From Maridesulfovibrio zosterae DSM 11974 (GTDB lineage Bacteria > Desulfobacterota > Desulfovibrionia > Desulfovibrionales > Desulfovibrionaceae), in the NCBI RefSeq assembly GCF_000425265.1, contig NZ_AUDC01000012.1, positions 1 to 64,000 on the forward strand: a stretch of DNA of 64,000 bases, in the 5' to 3' direction. Shown here piece after piece: positions 24,087 to 34,354 of the stretch (within the stretch, counting starts at the first letter, position 1; each line of letters opens with the position of its first letter). The notes below the pieces were generated by a model. It saw only the letters and a program-made list of their open reading frames with translations, was not told the origin of the DNA and did not search any database. A program made the translations under genes and the position numbers.

Positions 24087-26216
24087 ATGACCAGAAAAAA
24101 CACTGCAAAAACTGAAACGAAAGATCATAAAAAAGGACGCCGGCAGGTTGTCTCCCTGCTCCAGCCGAAAGATGCCATTAAAAAAGTTGTAAAACGCTTT
24201 CGTTCCCTGCAAGCACCTGAGGGATACTGGGTTTTTGCTCTTGAAGCCGATGTGACCATTCCCGCTGAATATATCATGTTCAACCGTTTTCTGGGCCGTA
24301 AGATGGACCCCGAAGTAGCGAAAAGACTCGGTAACTACATCAGGGCAAAACAAATGCCCGACGGCTCATGGCCTCTCCATGATGAAGACGGTCCTGCAAA
24401 TATCAGTGCTTCCGTCAAAGCCTACATGGCTCTAAAAATGCTTGGCGATGATAAGAACGCTGAACATATGGTCCGCGCACGCCAGATAATTCTTGCCAAG
24501 GGCGGCGCTGAGACTTCCAACGTATTTACCCGCATCTGCCTTGCAACATTCGGCCAGATTCCGTGGCACTGCCCACCGGCAATGCCCATTGAAATTGTGC
24601 TGCTGCCCAAATGGTTCTTTTTCCATCTGGATAAAGTTTCATACTGGTCACGCTCAGTAATTTACCCGCTGCTCATTATTTACGCCATTCGCCCTGTATG
24701 CCGTCTGCGTCCCGAAGAAGCTATACCTGAACTTTTCTGTAAATCAGCGGAAGATCATATTCATATTGATAAATTCCGTGATAAAGGCTGGCGTAAAAAT
24801 GCCTTCATTCTGCTGGACAGACTTCTTAAACGAACCATGCGGTTCATCCCTGAATCTGTACATAAAAAGGCGATGAATTACGCAGAACAATGGACCCGTG
24901 AACATATGTCCGGTAACGGCGGTATCGGTGCAATTTTTCCGGCAATGGCCAACGCTGTCACCGCCCTGCACCTGCTGGGTTACGATGAATCAGATGCGGA
25001 CTTTGCACGCGGCCTCAAAGCTGTGGATGAACTTCTGGTCGATAAATTTCACGTACCTGAAAAATCTCCGTGGGAGCACACCGTAGTCACTGGCGGCCGT
25101 GAACTTTCTGCTGCACCTGAACTTGATATCTCACCTGAACAAGGTACTGCCGGAAATCTGGAACAGGCCATGTGCCAGCCCTGCAACTCTCCCATATGGG
25201 ATACTTGTCTGGCCCTTTCCGCCATGATGGAAGCAGGCGAAGAAACCGATAGCAGAACGACAAAACAGGCAGTCAAATGGCTCTGGGATCAACAGATCTT
25301 CTTCCGCGGCGACTGGCGTTCCAAAGCTCCGGATCTTGAAGGAGGCGGATGGGCATTCCAGTTCGAGAACACCCACTACCCAGATCTCGATGACACAGCC
25401 ATGGTCCTCATGGCAATGGCCCGTGCAGGAGTGCTGGAACAGGAAGAATACCACGAAAATTTCGTAAAAGGAGTTAACTGGCTTATCGGCATGCAGTCAT
25501 CAAACGGCGGCTATGCTGCGTTTGATATCGACAACTGCGCCGAATACCTTAATGATATTCCATTTGCAGACCACGGAGCACTGCTGGACCCTCCAACTTC
25601 CGATCTGACCGCACGTGTCATCGAGCTGCTTGGCGTAATCGGCTACAATAAAAGCTTCCGACCCATCAAAGAAGGCATTGAATTCCTGAAAAAAGAACAG
25701 GAGGATGACGGCTCATGGTTCGGCCGCTGGGGTGTGAACTTTATTTATGGAACATGGTCTGTACTGTGCGGTCTACGTCAGGCTGGCGAAGACATGAATT
25801 CTTCATACGTCTGCAAGGCTGTTGAATGGTTTAAGAATCATCAGAACAAAGACGGCGGATGGGGTGAGTCCTGCCTGAGCTACAATGACAAAAATTACGC
25901 AGGACTTGGCGACTCCACTCCGTCCCAGACTGCGTGGGCACTGCTCGGGCTCATGGCAGCAGGCCATGTACACAGCAAGGCTGTAAGCCGGGGTATCCGC
26001 TATCTGCTGGATAACCAGAAAGAAGACGGAAGCTGGGATGAAAAACATTTCACAGGTACAGGCTTCCCGCGTGTGTTCTACCTGCGCTATCATGGATACA
26101 GCCAGTATTTCCCCATGTGGGCGCTTGGCGTGTACAACCGCTTCTCGGCTGAAGAAGATACCAGACAGATCATGATGCGCCTTGATTCACCAATGGACCT
26201 TGGACGCAAGTGGTAG
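24087..26216 (+). CDS. shc: Squalene-hopene cyclase
   Basis: The protein has 709 residues. The catalytic aspartate motif DLDDTA lies near residue 436 and multiple QW-type repeats are present (DGSWPLHDEDG near 95, NGGYAAFD, DGSWFGRWG, DGGWGES, DGSWDEKHFTG). The enzyme cyclises squalene to hopene, the first step to hopanoid membrane lipids. The ATG at 24087 follows AAGGAA; an upstream in-frame TTG is less likely. A thioesterase gene starts 10 bases after its stop. No squalene synthase lies in this window. Confidence 0.95.
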   Translation: MTRKNTAKTETKDHKKGRRQVVSLLQPKDAIKKVVKRFRSLQAPEGYWVFALEADVTIPAEYIMFNRFLGRKMDPEVAKRLGNYIRAKQMPDGSWPLHDEDGPANISASVKAYMALKMLGDDKNAEHMVRARQIILAKGGAETSNVFTRICLATFGQIPWHCPPAMPIEIVLLPKWFFFHLDKVSYWSRSVIYPLLIIYAIRPVCRLRPEEAIPELFCKSAEDHIHIDKFRDKGWRKNAFILLDRLLKRTMRFIPESVHKKAMNYAEQWTREHMSGNGGIGAIFPAMANAVTALHLLGYDESDADFARGLKAVDELLVDKFHVPEKSPWEHTVVTGGRELSAAPELDISPEQGTAGNLEQAMCQPCNSPIWDTCLALSAMMEAGEETDSRTTKQAVKWLWDQQIFFRGDWRSKAPDLEGGGWAFQFENTHYPDLDDTAMVLMAMARAGVLEQEEYHENFVKGVNWLIGMQSSNGGYAAFDIDNCAEYLNDIPFADHGALLDPPTSDLTARVIELLGVIGYNKSFRPIKEGIEFLKKEQEDDGSWFGRWGVNFIYGTWSVLCGLRQAGEDMNSSYVCKAVEWFKNHQNKDGGWGESCLSYNDKNYAGLGDSTPSQTAWALLGLMAAGHVHSKAVSRGIRYLLDNQKEDGSWDEKHFTGTGFPRVFYLRYHGYSQYFPMWALGVYNRFSAEEDTRQIMMRLDSPMDLGRKW

Positions 26217-26226
26217 AAGTATAGAA

Positions 26227-26952
26227 ATGGAAAGAGATTCACTCAACATCAGCTCTATTGTTCCGGCCTATGAAACTGGACCGGACAATAGAATGCACTG
26301 CCACTGGCTCATGTGCCGCATGCAGGAGGCGGCAACAGCTCACGCTGACCGTGAAGGATTCGGCATTGAATATATGGCCGGCCTGAACTGCTTCTGGGTG
26401 CTGACCTCCATGCGTATCGAGCTGAAAGAACTGCCCGAACGGGAAAAACTTTTTTCCCTGACCACATGGTCTCAAGGGGCAAAGCGGCTGCGTGCTTTCC
26501 GAGATTTTCTAGGCTGTGATGAAAACGGATGCGAGATTATCAAAGCCAGCTCTGAATGGATGGTCCTTGATTCACAAACCCGCAAACCTATCAATGTAGA
26601 TGACCGCATAAATCTTGTTGCTAAAGACGAAACCGTTTTCACTGATAAAATAAAACGGCTGCGCCCGGGAATACCTGTCAAAGAACTGCGCACGCTTAAT
26701 GTTCCGTACAGTTCCCTTGATGCCAACGGGCATGTCAACAATACTGAATACTTACGCTGGTCCATCGATACACTGCGTAATCAAGGGCTTGCCCCCGATA
26801 AAATCAGCTCTATCCGCATAGGATTTTTATCAGAAGTTTTCGAGGGTGACACAATCAAAATAATGGATTGTAATGCTGAAAACGGAGGATTTGAAATTGT
26901 AGGGTTCAATGAAACCAAGGATAGAGCAGCTTTTGCTCTTGAGGTGCAATAG
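26227..26952 (+). CDS. Acyl-ACP thioesterase family protein
   Basis: A 241-residue double hot-dog protein. The first domain has HCHWLMCRMQEAATAHAD and the second contains SSLDANGHVNNTEYLRW, with the Asn-x-His region typical of FatA/FatB-type acyl-ACP thioesterases. It should release free fatty acid from acyl-ACP, or act on a related thioester. The ATG at 26227 lies 10 bases after shc; the alternative at 26182 would overlap shc by 35 bases. Its coupling to hopanoid synthesis is by position. Confidence 0.8.
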   Translation: MERDSLNISSIVPAYETGPDNRMHCHWLMCRMQEAATAHADREGFGIEYMAGLNCFWVLTSMRIELKELPEREKLFSLTTWSQGAKRLRAFRDFLGCDENGCEIIKASSEWMVLDSQTRKPINVDDRINLVAKDETVFTDKIKRLRPGIPVKELRTLNVPYSSLDANGHVNNTEYLRWSIDTLRNQGLAPDKISSIRIGFLSEVFEGDTIKIMDCNAENGGFEIVGFNETKDRAAFALEVQ

Positions 26953-27300
26953 AATCTAAAAATCCTTTTAAAATTTCAGTACTAAATAGAAGTAAAACAG
27001 GGCTTGCATGTATAACCGCCCACAGTAATTCAAAAAATAACGTCTATGAGCCCTCTTATCTAGCTGCTGACCCCAGCTACCCCCTTGACTTCTCTAATTT
27101 AGTTAGATAAAAATACTGCCTTTCGTGCATTAAAATTAGTGCGTTTTTATTCGCGACTTTTACTTTTTAAGAGAACTAATTTTAATCATCACACTTAGTT
27201 ACATACCTTTGTAACCGGAAAATGATATAAGCAAATTTTTAATGGAATATCCTCCCCTTTATCAGGAGCAGGATAAATCTTCCGCAGAGAGAGAGTGGAT
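26953..27300 (+). promoter_or_regulatory. thrS leader: promoter and long stem-loop
   Basis: A candidate promoter has TTGACT (27085-27090) and TAAAAA (27108-27113) with a 17-base spacer. Downstream ATTAAAATTAGT (27129-27140) pairs perfectly with ACTAATTTTAAT (27175-27186), making a large leader stem-loop. No T-box sequence is seen. No gene is apparent in these 348 bases. Confidence 0.5.
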
Positions 27301-29232
27301 ATGCTAGTTGCAGGTAAAGAACTTGAGGTTCAGCAGGGCGCACTTTGCGGCGAGGTACTCAAAGAGGCCTTGTCCAAGAAGCAATTCAAGGATGTTGTTG
27401 TAGCCAAATGCGGTGATACGCTTCTTGATCTCACGACTACCGTACCTACCGACTGCACAGAACTGGAAGCTGTTATGGCTTCAACTGACGAAGGGCTGGA
27501 AATAATTCGCCACTCCACTGCTCACCTTATGGCTGAAGCGGTGAAAAGGCTTTACCCCGCTGCCAAGGTGACCATCGGGCCATCCATTGCAAACGGCTTT
27601 TACTACGACTTTGATTATGAGCGTCCCTTCACTCCTGAAGACCTCGAAGCAATCGAAGCTGAAATGCTGCGCCGCGTTGGAGCCAATGAAGAATTTTCTT
27701 GCGAAGTGCTTTCCAGCGCTGATGCTATCAAGAAATTCGAAGACATGGGCGAATCTTATAAAGTAGAACTTATCAATGATCTGGGCGTAGAGACTGTCTC
27801 CGTATACACTAACGGAGAATTTACAGACCTCTGCCGTGGACCTCACGTAGCCCGCACCGGAATGATCAAGGCTTTCAAACTCCAGTCAGTGGCAGGAGCT
27901 TACTGGCGCGGTGATGAAAATCGTGCGCAGCTCCAGCGTATTTACGGAACAGCTTTCGCTGATCCCAAAGCGCTGAAAAAGCACCTTGCACAGCTCGAAG
28001 AAGCAAAGAAAAGAGACCATCGCAAACTGGGTACTCAGCTGGATCTTTTCTCTGTGCATAACGATGTCGGTGCAGGAATGATCATCTGGCACCCCAAAGG
28101 GGCACTGGTCAGAGCAATTCTTGAAGATTTCGAACGTAAAGAACATCTGAAACGCGGTTACCAGTTTGTTCAGGGTCCTCTGATTCTCAAAAGAGAATTG
28201 TGGGAACGTTCCGGTCATTATGACAACTATCGCGAAAACATGTATTTCACTGAGATTGACGAGCAGTCCTACGGCATTAAGCCCATGAACTGTCTTTCTC
28301 ACATGCTGGTATTCAAATCCAGAATCCGCAGCTACCGCGACATGCCCCAGCGCTATTTTGAACTGGGAGTAGTTCACCGCCATGAGAAATCCGGCGTTCT
28401 GCACGGTCTTCTGCGTGTACGTTCATTCACTCAGGATGACGCTCACCTCATCTGCCGCCCTGACCAGCTCAGGGACGAAATTATCGGAGTTGCAAAATTC
28501 GTCGGCGATGTAATGGATCTTTTTGGATTTGAGTATGAAGCCGAAATCAGCACCAAGCCCGAAAAGGCTATCGGCTCTGATGAGGATTGGGAAAAAGCAA
28601 CCACCGCCTTGACTGATGCTCTTAATGAGATGGGTTTAGAATACTCAATCAATGAGGGCGACGGAGCTTTTTACGGACCCAAAATTGATATTATTATTAA
28701 AGATGCTCTTGAACGCCGCTGGCAATGTGCTACTATACAGTGTGATTTTACCTTGCCAGATAGGTTCGACTTAAGTTATGTGGGCGAGGATGGTGAACGT
28801 CACAGGCCTGTAATGTTACATCGGGTCATACTCGGTTCCATCGAACGCTTCATCGGAGTTCTTATAGAACACACCGGAGGAGCATTGCCTGCCTGGCTTT
28901 CTCCTGTTCAGGCAAAAATTCTCACAGTTACCGACGCACAGAACGAATATGCAGAAAAAGTCTTGCAGTTTTTGCAAGAAAAGGGCATTCGTGCCGAGGT
29001 TGATACAAGAAATGAGAAATTGGGTTATAAGGTACGGGAAGCCCAACTTGAAAAGATCCCGTATATGTTAATTATTGGCGACAATGAAGTCGCTGCGGAA
29101 TCGGTCAATGTAAGGGCCCGCGACGGGGAAGACCCCGGACTCAAGTCTCTTGATGATGCGGAAAAGCTTATTTCGACCGCCATCAATGAACCATTCAAAC
29201 GCGGAGGCATGAGCTATAGCTTTTCAGCATGA
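27301..29232 (+). CDS. thrS: Threonyl-tRNA synthetase
   Basis: The protein has about 643 residues. The N-terminal TGS domain is followed by the editing domain with [13 protein letters not shown] (His-x3-His near residue 74) and further downstream the class-II catalytic core, where [11 protein letters not shown] supplies the zinc Cys. The C-terminal anticodon-binding domain ends near residue 640. It charges tRNA-Thr. The ATG at 27301 follows AGAGAGAG; an in-frame GTG lies six bases earlier. It overlaps the proposed infC start by 17 bases and heads the conserved thrS-infC-rpmI-rplT-pheST cluster. Confidence 0.96.
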   Translation: MLVAGKELEVQQGALCGEVLKEALSKKQFKDVVVAKCGDTLLDLTTTVPTDCTELEAVMASTDEGLEIIRHSTAHLMAEAVKRLYPAAKVTIGPSIANGFYYDFDYERPFTPEDLEAIEAEMLRRVGANEEFSCEVLSSADAIKKFEDMGESYKVELINDLGVETVSVYTNGEFTDLCRGPHVARTGMIKAFKLQSVAGAYWRGDENRAQLQRIYGTAFADPKALKKHLAQLEEAKKRDHRKLGTQLDLFSVHNDVGAGMIIWHPKGALVRAILEDFERKEHLKRGYQFVQGPLILKRELWERSGHYDNYRENMYFTEIDEQSYGIKPMNCLSHMLVFKSRIRSYRDMPQRYFELGVVHRHEKSGVLHGLLRVRSFTQDDAHLICRPDQLRDEIIGVAKFVGDVMDLFGFEYEAEISTKPEKAIGSDEDWEKATTALTDALNEMGLEYSINEGDGAFYGPKIDIIIKDALERRWQCATIQCDFTLPDRFDLSYVGEDGERHRPVMLHRVILGSIERFIGVLIEHTGGALPAWLSPVQAKILTVTDAQNEYAEKVLQFLQEKGIRAEVDTRNEKLGYKVREAQLEKIPYMLIIGDNEVAAESVNVRARDGEDPGLKSLDDAEKLISTAINEPFKRGGMSYSFSA

Positions 29233-29764
29233 CGGTAGGCGTCCCTATCGTAGGGATGACGGTGCCCGCCGAAACGAGCGCATTCGAGTCCCCCAAGTCA
29301 GAGTTATCGATGATGAAGGTGAACAGTTGGGAGTTCTTCCAACACACAAAGCCCTTGAGATAGCAAAGGAACGGGGTCTTGATCTGGTAGAAGTTGCAGA
29401 GAAGGCAGATCCGCCTGTATGCAAGATAATGGACTATGGTAAGTTCAAGTATCAGCAGCAAAAACGCAAGCAGGAAGCCAAAAAGAAACAGACTGTAATC
29501 CAGATTAAGGAAGTCAAGTTTCGCCCCAAAACCGACGAGCACGATTACCAAACAAAGCTCAAGCACATCCGCCGGTTTCTGGAAGGCGGCGATAGGTGCA
29601 AGGTCACAATATTTTTCAGGGGCCGAGAAATTGTCCATAAGGACAGAGGGTTGACTGTACTGGAGCGAGTCAAAGAGGATACTATGGATATTGCCAAAAT
29701 GGAGCAATCTCCTAGAACCGAAGGCCGCACCATGAACATGATGTTGGCTCCAATAAAAAAATAA
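29216..29764 (+). CDS. infC: Translation initiation factor IF-3, proposed AUA start
   Basis: The IF-3 N-domain ([40 protein letters not shown]) begins well upstream of any ATG, GTG or TTG in this frame; the frame is open back to 29213. The best start is ATA at 29216, which lies eight bases after GGAGG (29203-29207) and gives a 182-residue protein starting Met-Ala-Phe, close to usual IF-3 length. IF-3 prevents subunit joining and proofreads initiation; infC is known to use rare start codons (AUU in E. coli) for autoregulation. The start sits inside the thrS 3' end. Confidence 0.85.
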   Translation: MAFQHDGRRPYRRDDGARRNERIRVPQVRVIDDEGEQLGVLPTHKALEIAKERGLDLVEVAEKADPPVCKIMDYGKFKYQQQKRKQEAKKKQTVIQIKEVKFRPKTDEHDYQTKLKHIRRFLEGGDRCKVTIFFRGREIVHKDRGLTVLERVKEDTMDIAKMEQSPRTEGRTMNMMLAPIKK

Positions 29765-29809
29765 GGTTTTTTCCGGCTCACATGCCGGTATTTCCCTAGG
29801 AGGATAAAA

Positions 29810-30007
29810 ATGCCTAAGATGAAAACTAGAAGAGGCGCTGCAAAGCGTTTCTCCAAGACTGGTAGTGGCAAATTCAAACGCCGTCGTCAGGGACTTCGTC
29901 ATATCCTGACCAAGAAGAACGCTAAACGCAAAAGCAGATTGGGTCAGAGCACTACAGTTGACAGCGCCAATATCGGTCAAGTCAAACGCATGCTCCCCTA
30001 CGCTTAA
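29810..30007 (+). CDS. rpmI: 50S ribosomal protein L35
   Basis: 65 residues beginning PKMKTRRGAAKRF, with a basic middle (KFKRRRQGLRHILTKK) typical of L35. AGGAGG precedes the ATG. It stands between infC and rplT in the usual order. It binds 23S rRNA in the large subunit. Confidence 0.96.
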   Translation: MPKMKTRRGAAKRFSKTGSGKFKRRRQGLRHILTKKNAKRKSRLGQSTTVDSANIGQVKRMLPYA

Positions 30008-30107
30008 TTGCGTAAGTAATGCCTAACGGCATAAATAACTATTAATACAAACTCCTGCCCGCGGGACACGTTCGCGGCTGGTTTTAGACATTCCTGGAGG
30101 AATACAT

Positions 30108-30461
30108 ATGAGAGTCAAACGTGGAATAGCCGCCAAGAGGCGCCATAAAAAATATTTAAAAATGGCCAAGGGTTTCCGTGGTTCAGGATCTACCCTTTAC
30201 CGCACTGCCAGAGAGCGTGTAGAACGCTCACTGTGCATGTCTTATGTCGGACGTAAAGTTCGTAAACGCGAAATGCGTAAACTCTGGATTCAGCGTATCA
30301 ATGCTGCAGCTCGCCTGAACGGTCTGTCTTACAGCCGTCTCATTCATGGCCTTTCTACTGCTGGCATCGCTCTGAACCGCAAAGTCCTGGCAGAACTGGC
30401 TGTAAGCGATACCGCTGCATTCGCCAAAATTGCCGAGACTGCTAAAGCTCAGGTGAGCTAA
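30108..30461 (+). CDS. rplT: 50S ribosomal protein L20
   Basis: 117 residues with the L20 signature ([20 protein letters not shown] near the start and [20 protein letters not shown]). TGGAGG precedes the start. L20 is an early assembly protein and, in many bacteria, represses its own operon; the spacer upstream (30008-30107) contains short inverted repeats but no clear mimic that I can identify. Confidence 0.96.
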   Translation: MRVKRGIAAKRRHKKYLKMAKGFRGSGSTLYRTARERVERSLCMSYVGRKVRKREMRKLWIQRINAAARLNGLSYSRLIHGLSTAGIALNRKVLAELAVSDTAAFAKIAETAKAQVS

Positions 30462-30462
30462 A

Positions 30463-31512
30463 GTGACGGACGTTAAGTCCCTGTTACAGGAACTTGAAAG
30501 CCTGGTCCCGGAGTGCAATGCTCGCCTGGATCAGGCTTCTTCTTTACAGGAACTGGAAGAAACCCGTGTTGACCTGCTTGGCCGTAAAGGCCGCCTTGCA
30601 GGAATCATGGCCGGTCTTCCATCCCTGTCCAAAGAAGATAAGCCTGTAGCAGGAAAAAAAGCCAACGAAGTCAAAACAGCTCTTACCGATCTTATCGAAT
30701 GCAAGCAGTCCCAGCTCGAAAAGGCTGCCACTGCCGAGAGCCTGTCCCGATTTGACCCGACCATGCCCGGTCGCAAACCTCACGAAGGTTCCCTCCATCC
30801 AGTTACTCTGGTTATGGATGAAATTTGTGATGTGTTCATCGGACTTGGTTTTGAGGTCGTAACCGGCCCCGAAGTCGAAAACGACTGGTATAACTTTGAA
30901 GCTCTGAACATTCCGCCGGAGCACCCCGCGCGCGATATGCAGGACACTCTGTATATTTCAGATTCCATCCTGCTTCGTACACACACCTCCCCATTGCAGA
31001 TCCGTACTATGAAGGATAGAACTCCTCCTCTGGCTGCGATCGCTCCGGGTAAGGTATACCGCAGGGATTCCGACCTGACTCACACTCCAATGTTCCACCA
31101 GATCGAAGGTTTTCTGGTTGATCAGAATGTTAGCATGGCGGACCTCAGAGGAACTCTTACCGCATTCGTTCAGCAGCTCTTCGGACCCAAAACCGAAGTG
31201 CGTTTCCGTCCAAGCTTTTTCCCATTTACCGAACCAAGTGCAGAAGTCGATATCTCCTGTGTTATGTGCGGCGGGAAAGGCACCATTGACGGCAAACCAT
31301 GTCGTGTGTGCAAACAGACCGGATGGGTGGAAATCCTCGGCTGCGGCATGATGGACCCCAATGTTATGAAAGCAGTTGACTATGATACAGAGAAATATTC
31401 CGGTTTTGCTTTCGGACTCGGTATTGAACGTGTTGCCATGCTCAAATACGGCATCGGCGATCTGCGCATGTTCTTCGAAAACGATATCCGTTTCCTCGAA
31501 CAGTTTTCTTAA
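30463..31512 (+). CDS. pheS: Phenylalanyl-tRNA synthetase alpha subunit
   Basis: 349 residues from a GTG one base after the rplT stop, with AGGTGAG overlapping the rplT end. Class-II core motifs are visible: [27 protein letters not shown] and the C-terminal [18 protein letters not shown] four-cysteine insertion near residue 267-285 ([16 protein letters not shown]) resembles a zinc-ribbon, seen in some bacterial PheS proteins. It forms the alpha2beta2 enzyme with PheT. Confidence 0.95.
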   Translation: MTDVKSLLQELESLVPECNARLDQASSLQELEETRVDLLGRKGRLAGIMAGLPSLSKEDKPVAGKKANEVKTALTDLIECKQSQLEKAATAESLSRFDPTMPGRKPHEGSLHPVTLVMDEICDVFIGLGFEVVTGPEVENDWYNFEALNIPPEHPARDMQDTLYISDSILLRTHTSPLQIRTMKDRTPPLAAIAPGKVYRRDSDLTHTPMFHQIEGFLVDQNVSMADLRGTLTAFVQQLFGPKTEVRFRPSFFPFTEPSAEVDISCVMCGGKGTIDGKPCRVCKQTGWVEILGCGMMDPNVMKAVDYDTEKYSGFAFGLGIERVAMLKYGIGDLRMFFENDIRFLEQFS

Positions 31513-31765
31513 TAGACGAGCTTCACCGTTTTGTTGTGAAATCTCTGTTTAAAACCAACCACGGATAGTTTCACATCATTTAGTAAAGCCCTATTAAAAG
31601 TTTTTGGGATTCTTAAACCCTTTTTTCGAAAAGGGTTTAAGGCACCCGGCAGAGTCGCGAAGACATTACCCCGTTCAGGGTTACCGGAAGCACCGCAAAA
31701 ACTTATACACTGTTCAGATAAAATTAATCAGATTATGCAGTCTATTCAGGCTGCTGGAGGCTCAA
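31513..31765 (+). promoter_or_regulatory. pheS-pheT spacer with strong hairpin
   Basis: A 253-base gap separates genes that are normally nearly contiguous. It holds a perfect 13-bp stem (31612-31624 with 31629-31641, loop TTCG) followed by GCACCCGGCAGAGTCGCG rather than a T-run, so it is not a standard terminator. It may be a repetitive extragenic element or an mRNA processing/stability structure. Confidence 0.45.
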
Positions 31766-34165
31766 ATGCTTTTAAGCATGCAATGGCTGCGGGATTTCGT
31801 TCCTTACGAGGGAGAGATTCAGGAGCTTGGCGACAGGCTGACCATGCTCGGCCTTGAGCTTGAAGAAATTTTCAATCCTTTTGAAGCTATCACTCCCCTT
31901 GTTGTCGGTCACATTGTCGAATGCGATCCGCATCCTGAAGCTGATAAGCTTTCAGTATGCTCCGTTGACGTAGGCGAGGATGAACTTTTAAGCATCGTTT
32001 GCGGTGCGCCCAACGTTGCAAAAGGACAGAATGTTCCTGTTGCAAAAGTGGGAACAACCATGCCCGGCGGCATGAAGATTAAAAAAGCAAAACTCCGCGG
32101 AGTTAAGTCTTTTGGTATGATCTGCTCCGAACGGGAGCTTGAGCTTTCCGATGCCCATGAAGGCATCATGGTTCTGCCGGCAGATCTTAAACCAGGTCAG
32201 AACTTTGTTGAAGCCATGAATATGGAAACAACTGTTCTTGATCTCGGCGTAACACCGAACAGAGCTGACTGCCTGTCTATACTTGGTATAGCCCGCGAAA
32301 CAGCACTGGCCTTTGATCTGCCCATTACAATGCCCAAACTCAATCTTGTTGAGTCCGGCGGTAATGCAGCAGACCTGCTCAAGATTGAAATTGATGATCC
32401 TCAGTTCTGCCCTCTTTATCAGGCAAGAATTCTTCAGGGTGCTAAGATTGCTCCTTCCCCGGACTGGATGCGTTATCGTCTCCTTTCCGTAGGCGTACGT
32501 CCCATCAGCAATATTGTTGATGTGACTAACTATATCCTTTTTGAACTTGGTCAGCCCCTGCACTCATTTGATGGAGACCGGATCAAAGGTGGAAAAATCC
32601 GCGTAGCTCCGGCTTCTGACGGCACTAAGTTTACCACATTGGACGAACAGGAACGTGACCTTATAAGTTCCGACCTGCTCATCTGGGATGCTGAACGTCC
32701 GGTTGCTTTGGCCGGTGTTATGGGTGGTATGAACTCTGAAATTCATGACGGCTCAACTAACGTTGTGCTCGAATCAGCAGTATTCCGTCCCGGTACTATC
32801 CGTAAAACTGCCCGCCGCCTGTCTCTGCCTTCAGAGGCATCCTACCGCTTCGAGCGCGGCGTAGACCAGCAGATGAACACTTTCGCTATGGATCGTGCAG
32901 CTCAGCTTATGAGTGAACTTTCCGGTGCCAAAATAGTCTCCGGCGTAGTCAAAAACGAACCGACTCCTTGGAAAGACCGCACTCATACTTATCGTCATGC
33001 ACGCTGTAACTCCTGGCTCGGCCTTAATCTGGAACCTGAGTTCAGTAAAAAAGCTTTCACCCTTATGGGACTTGAAGTTGACGACAGCAATGCAGACAGC
33101 TGGAAAGTATCTACTCCATCTTACAGACTTGATCTCGAACGTGAGGCTGATCTGTACGAAGAAGTAGCCCGCTATTTCGGCATGGATAAAATTCCTTCTG
33201 TCCTGCCCCGTATATCCAAGACTTTTGATTCAACAGTAATCGCGGAGACTCCATACGGATTCTATCGCAGAATCAAAAACTGGGGTCGCGGCGTAGGCCT
33301 GCACGAAGCCATTAACTACAGCTTTGTGGGTGATGATGATCTGGACCTCCTAGGACTGCCGAAGGAAGGACGTGTGAACATTGCCAACCCTCTCAGCGAA
33401 GATCAGAACGTAATGCGTACACAGCTGGCTCCGGGCCTGCTTAATACCGTGCGTCACAACCTTGCACAGGGTAACAGCCACATCCGTGTTTTTGAAATAG
33501 CCAAACAGTTTGTTAAAGACGCTGATTCAGATACCGAAACCCGTGAGCAGTCCCGTCTAGGAATTATGCTCAACGGTCCACGTAACGGTTCAGAATGGCC
33601 TCACGAACATGGCGATGCTGATTATCTTGATATAAAAGGGCTGGTTGAAAATCTGCTTTCCGACCTTAAGCTTGGCGAAGCGTCTTTTACTCAGGCCGAA
33701 GACCATTCCTACCTTGAACCCTGCGTAAACATTACTCTGGGTGAAAAGGAAATCGGCTTTATGGGTATGGTTAAAGCTGATATCGCTGACAAATATCATG
33801 CAAAAAAAGAAGTATGGATGGCAGATCTTAATGCCGACCTGCTGCGTGACACTGTCATGGCTCATAAAATCAAGTTTGCACCTTTGCCGGTTTATCCTCC
33901 GTCCAGACGTGATGTGACTGTTATCGGTCCCGTTTCACTGCACGCTGAAACTATCAAAGATGCAATCTTCGGCTTAAAACTGAGTCTGCTGGAATCAGTT
34001 GAGCTGGTCAATGTGTTTACACCGGAAGGCCAAGACGAAGAGCGTAACCTCTCATTCCGCCTGACCTACCGCCACGCACAGAAGACTCTGACCGACAAGG
34101 TTGTAGACAAAGAACATAAAAAAGTTCTTGAAGCGCTCGAAAAAGCACTTCCTGTCAGATTCTAA
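31766..34165 (+). CDS. pheT: Phenylalanyl-tRNA synthetase beta subunit
   Basis: About 799 residues from the ATG at 31766, which follows GGAGG and starts MLLSMQWLRDFVPY, the expected PheT N-terminus. An upstream in-frame start (31604) would add low-complexity sequence encoded by the hairpin spacer and is rejected. The EMAP/OB tRNA-binding domain (VVGHIVECDPHPEADKLSVC), B3/B4 editing domain, B5 and the C-terminal ferredoxin-like anticodon-binding domain (PPSRRDVTVIGP) are all present. Confidence 0.95.
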   Translation: MLLSMQWLRDFVPYEGEIQELGDRLTMLGLELEEIFNPFEAITPLVVGHIVECDPHPEADKLSVCSVDVGEDELLSIVCGAPNVAKGQNVPVAKVGTTMPGGMKIKKAKLRGVKSFGMICSERELELSDAHEGIMVLPADLKPGQNFVEAMNMETTVLDLGVTPNRADCLSILGIARETALAFDLPITMPKLNLVESGGNAADLLKIEIDDPQFCPLYQARILQGAKIAPSPDWMRYRLLSVGVRPISNIVDVTNYILFELGQPLHSFDGDRIKGGKIRVAPASDGTKFTTLDEQERDLISSDLLIWDAERPVALAGVMGGMNSEIHDGSTNVVLESAVFRPGTIRKTARRLSLPSEASYRFERGVDQQMNTFAMDRAAQLMSELSGAKIVSGVVKNEPTPWKDRTHTYRHARCNSWLGLNLEPEFSKKAFTLMGLEVDDSNADSWKVSTPSYRLDLEREADLYEEVARYFGMDKIPSVLPRISKTFDSTVIAETPYGFYRRIKNWGRGVGLHEAINYSFVGDDDLDLLGLPKEGRVNIANPLSEDQNVMRTQLAPGLLNTVRHNLAQGNSHIRVFEIAKQFVKDADSDTETREQSRLGIMLNGPRNGSEWPHEHGDADYLDIKGLVENLLSDLKLGEASFTQAEDHSYLEPCVNITLGEKEIGFMGMVKADIADKYHAKKEVWMADLNADLLRDTVMAHKIKFAPLPVYPPSRRDVTVIGPVSLHAETIKDAIFGLKLSLLESVELVNVFTPEGQDEERNLSFRLTYRHAQKTLTDKVVDKEHKKVLEALEKALPVRF

Positions 34166-34188
34166 TACAAACCAAATTGCATTTATAA

Positions 34189-34223
34189 AAGCCTGTACAG
34201 TATCCACTGTGCAGGCTTTTTTT
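34189..34223 (+). terminator. Terminator after pheT
   Basis: GCCTGTACAGT pairs with ACTGTGCAGGC around ATCC, followed by seven T residues. Confidence 0.88.
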
Positions 34224-34354
34224 ATGAGTCATTTTCATGTCACTCTGATACATTTATACAGGATCAGAGGATGACAAATTTTGTTTCAACCTGTAAGGAA
34301 AACGAAATACTTAGGGTTACCAAATAATTCTGAATTAGATAAGCAGGGATAAAT

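Noticed and set aside
26953-27300. T-box riboswitch for thrS
   Set aside because: No T-box core sequence or specifier loop can be seen, and the element is typical of other phyla.
31604-31765. N-terminal extension of pheT
   Set aside because: The extension is encoded by a hairpin spacer and is unlike any PheT N-terminus. GGAGG precedes the ATG at 31766, where PheT homology begins.
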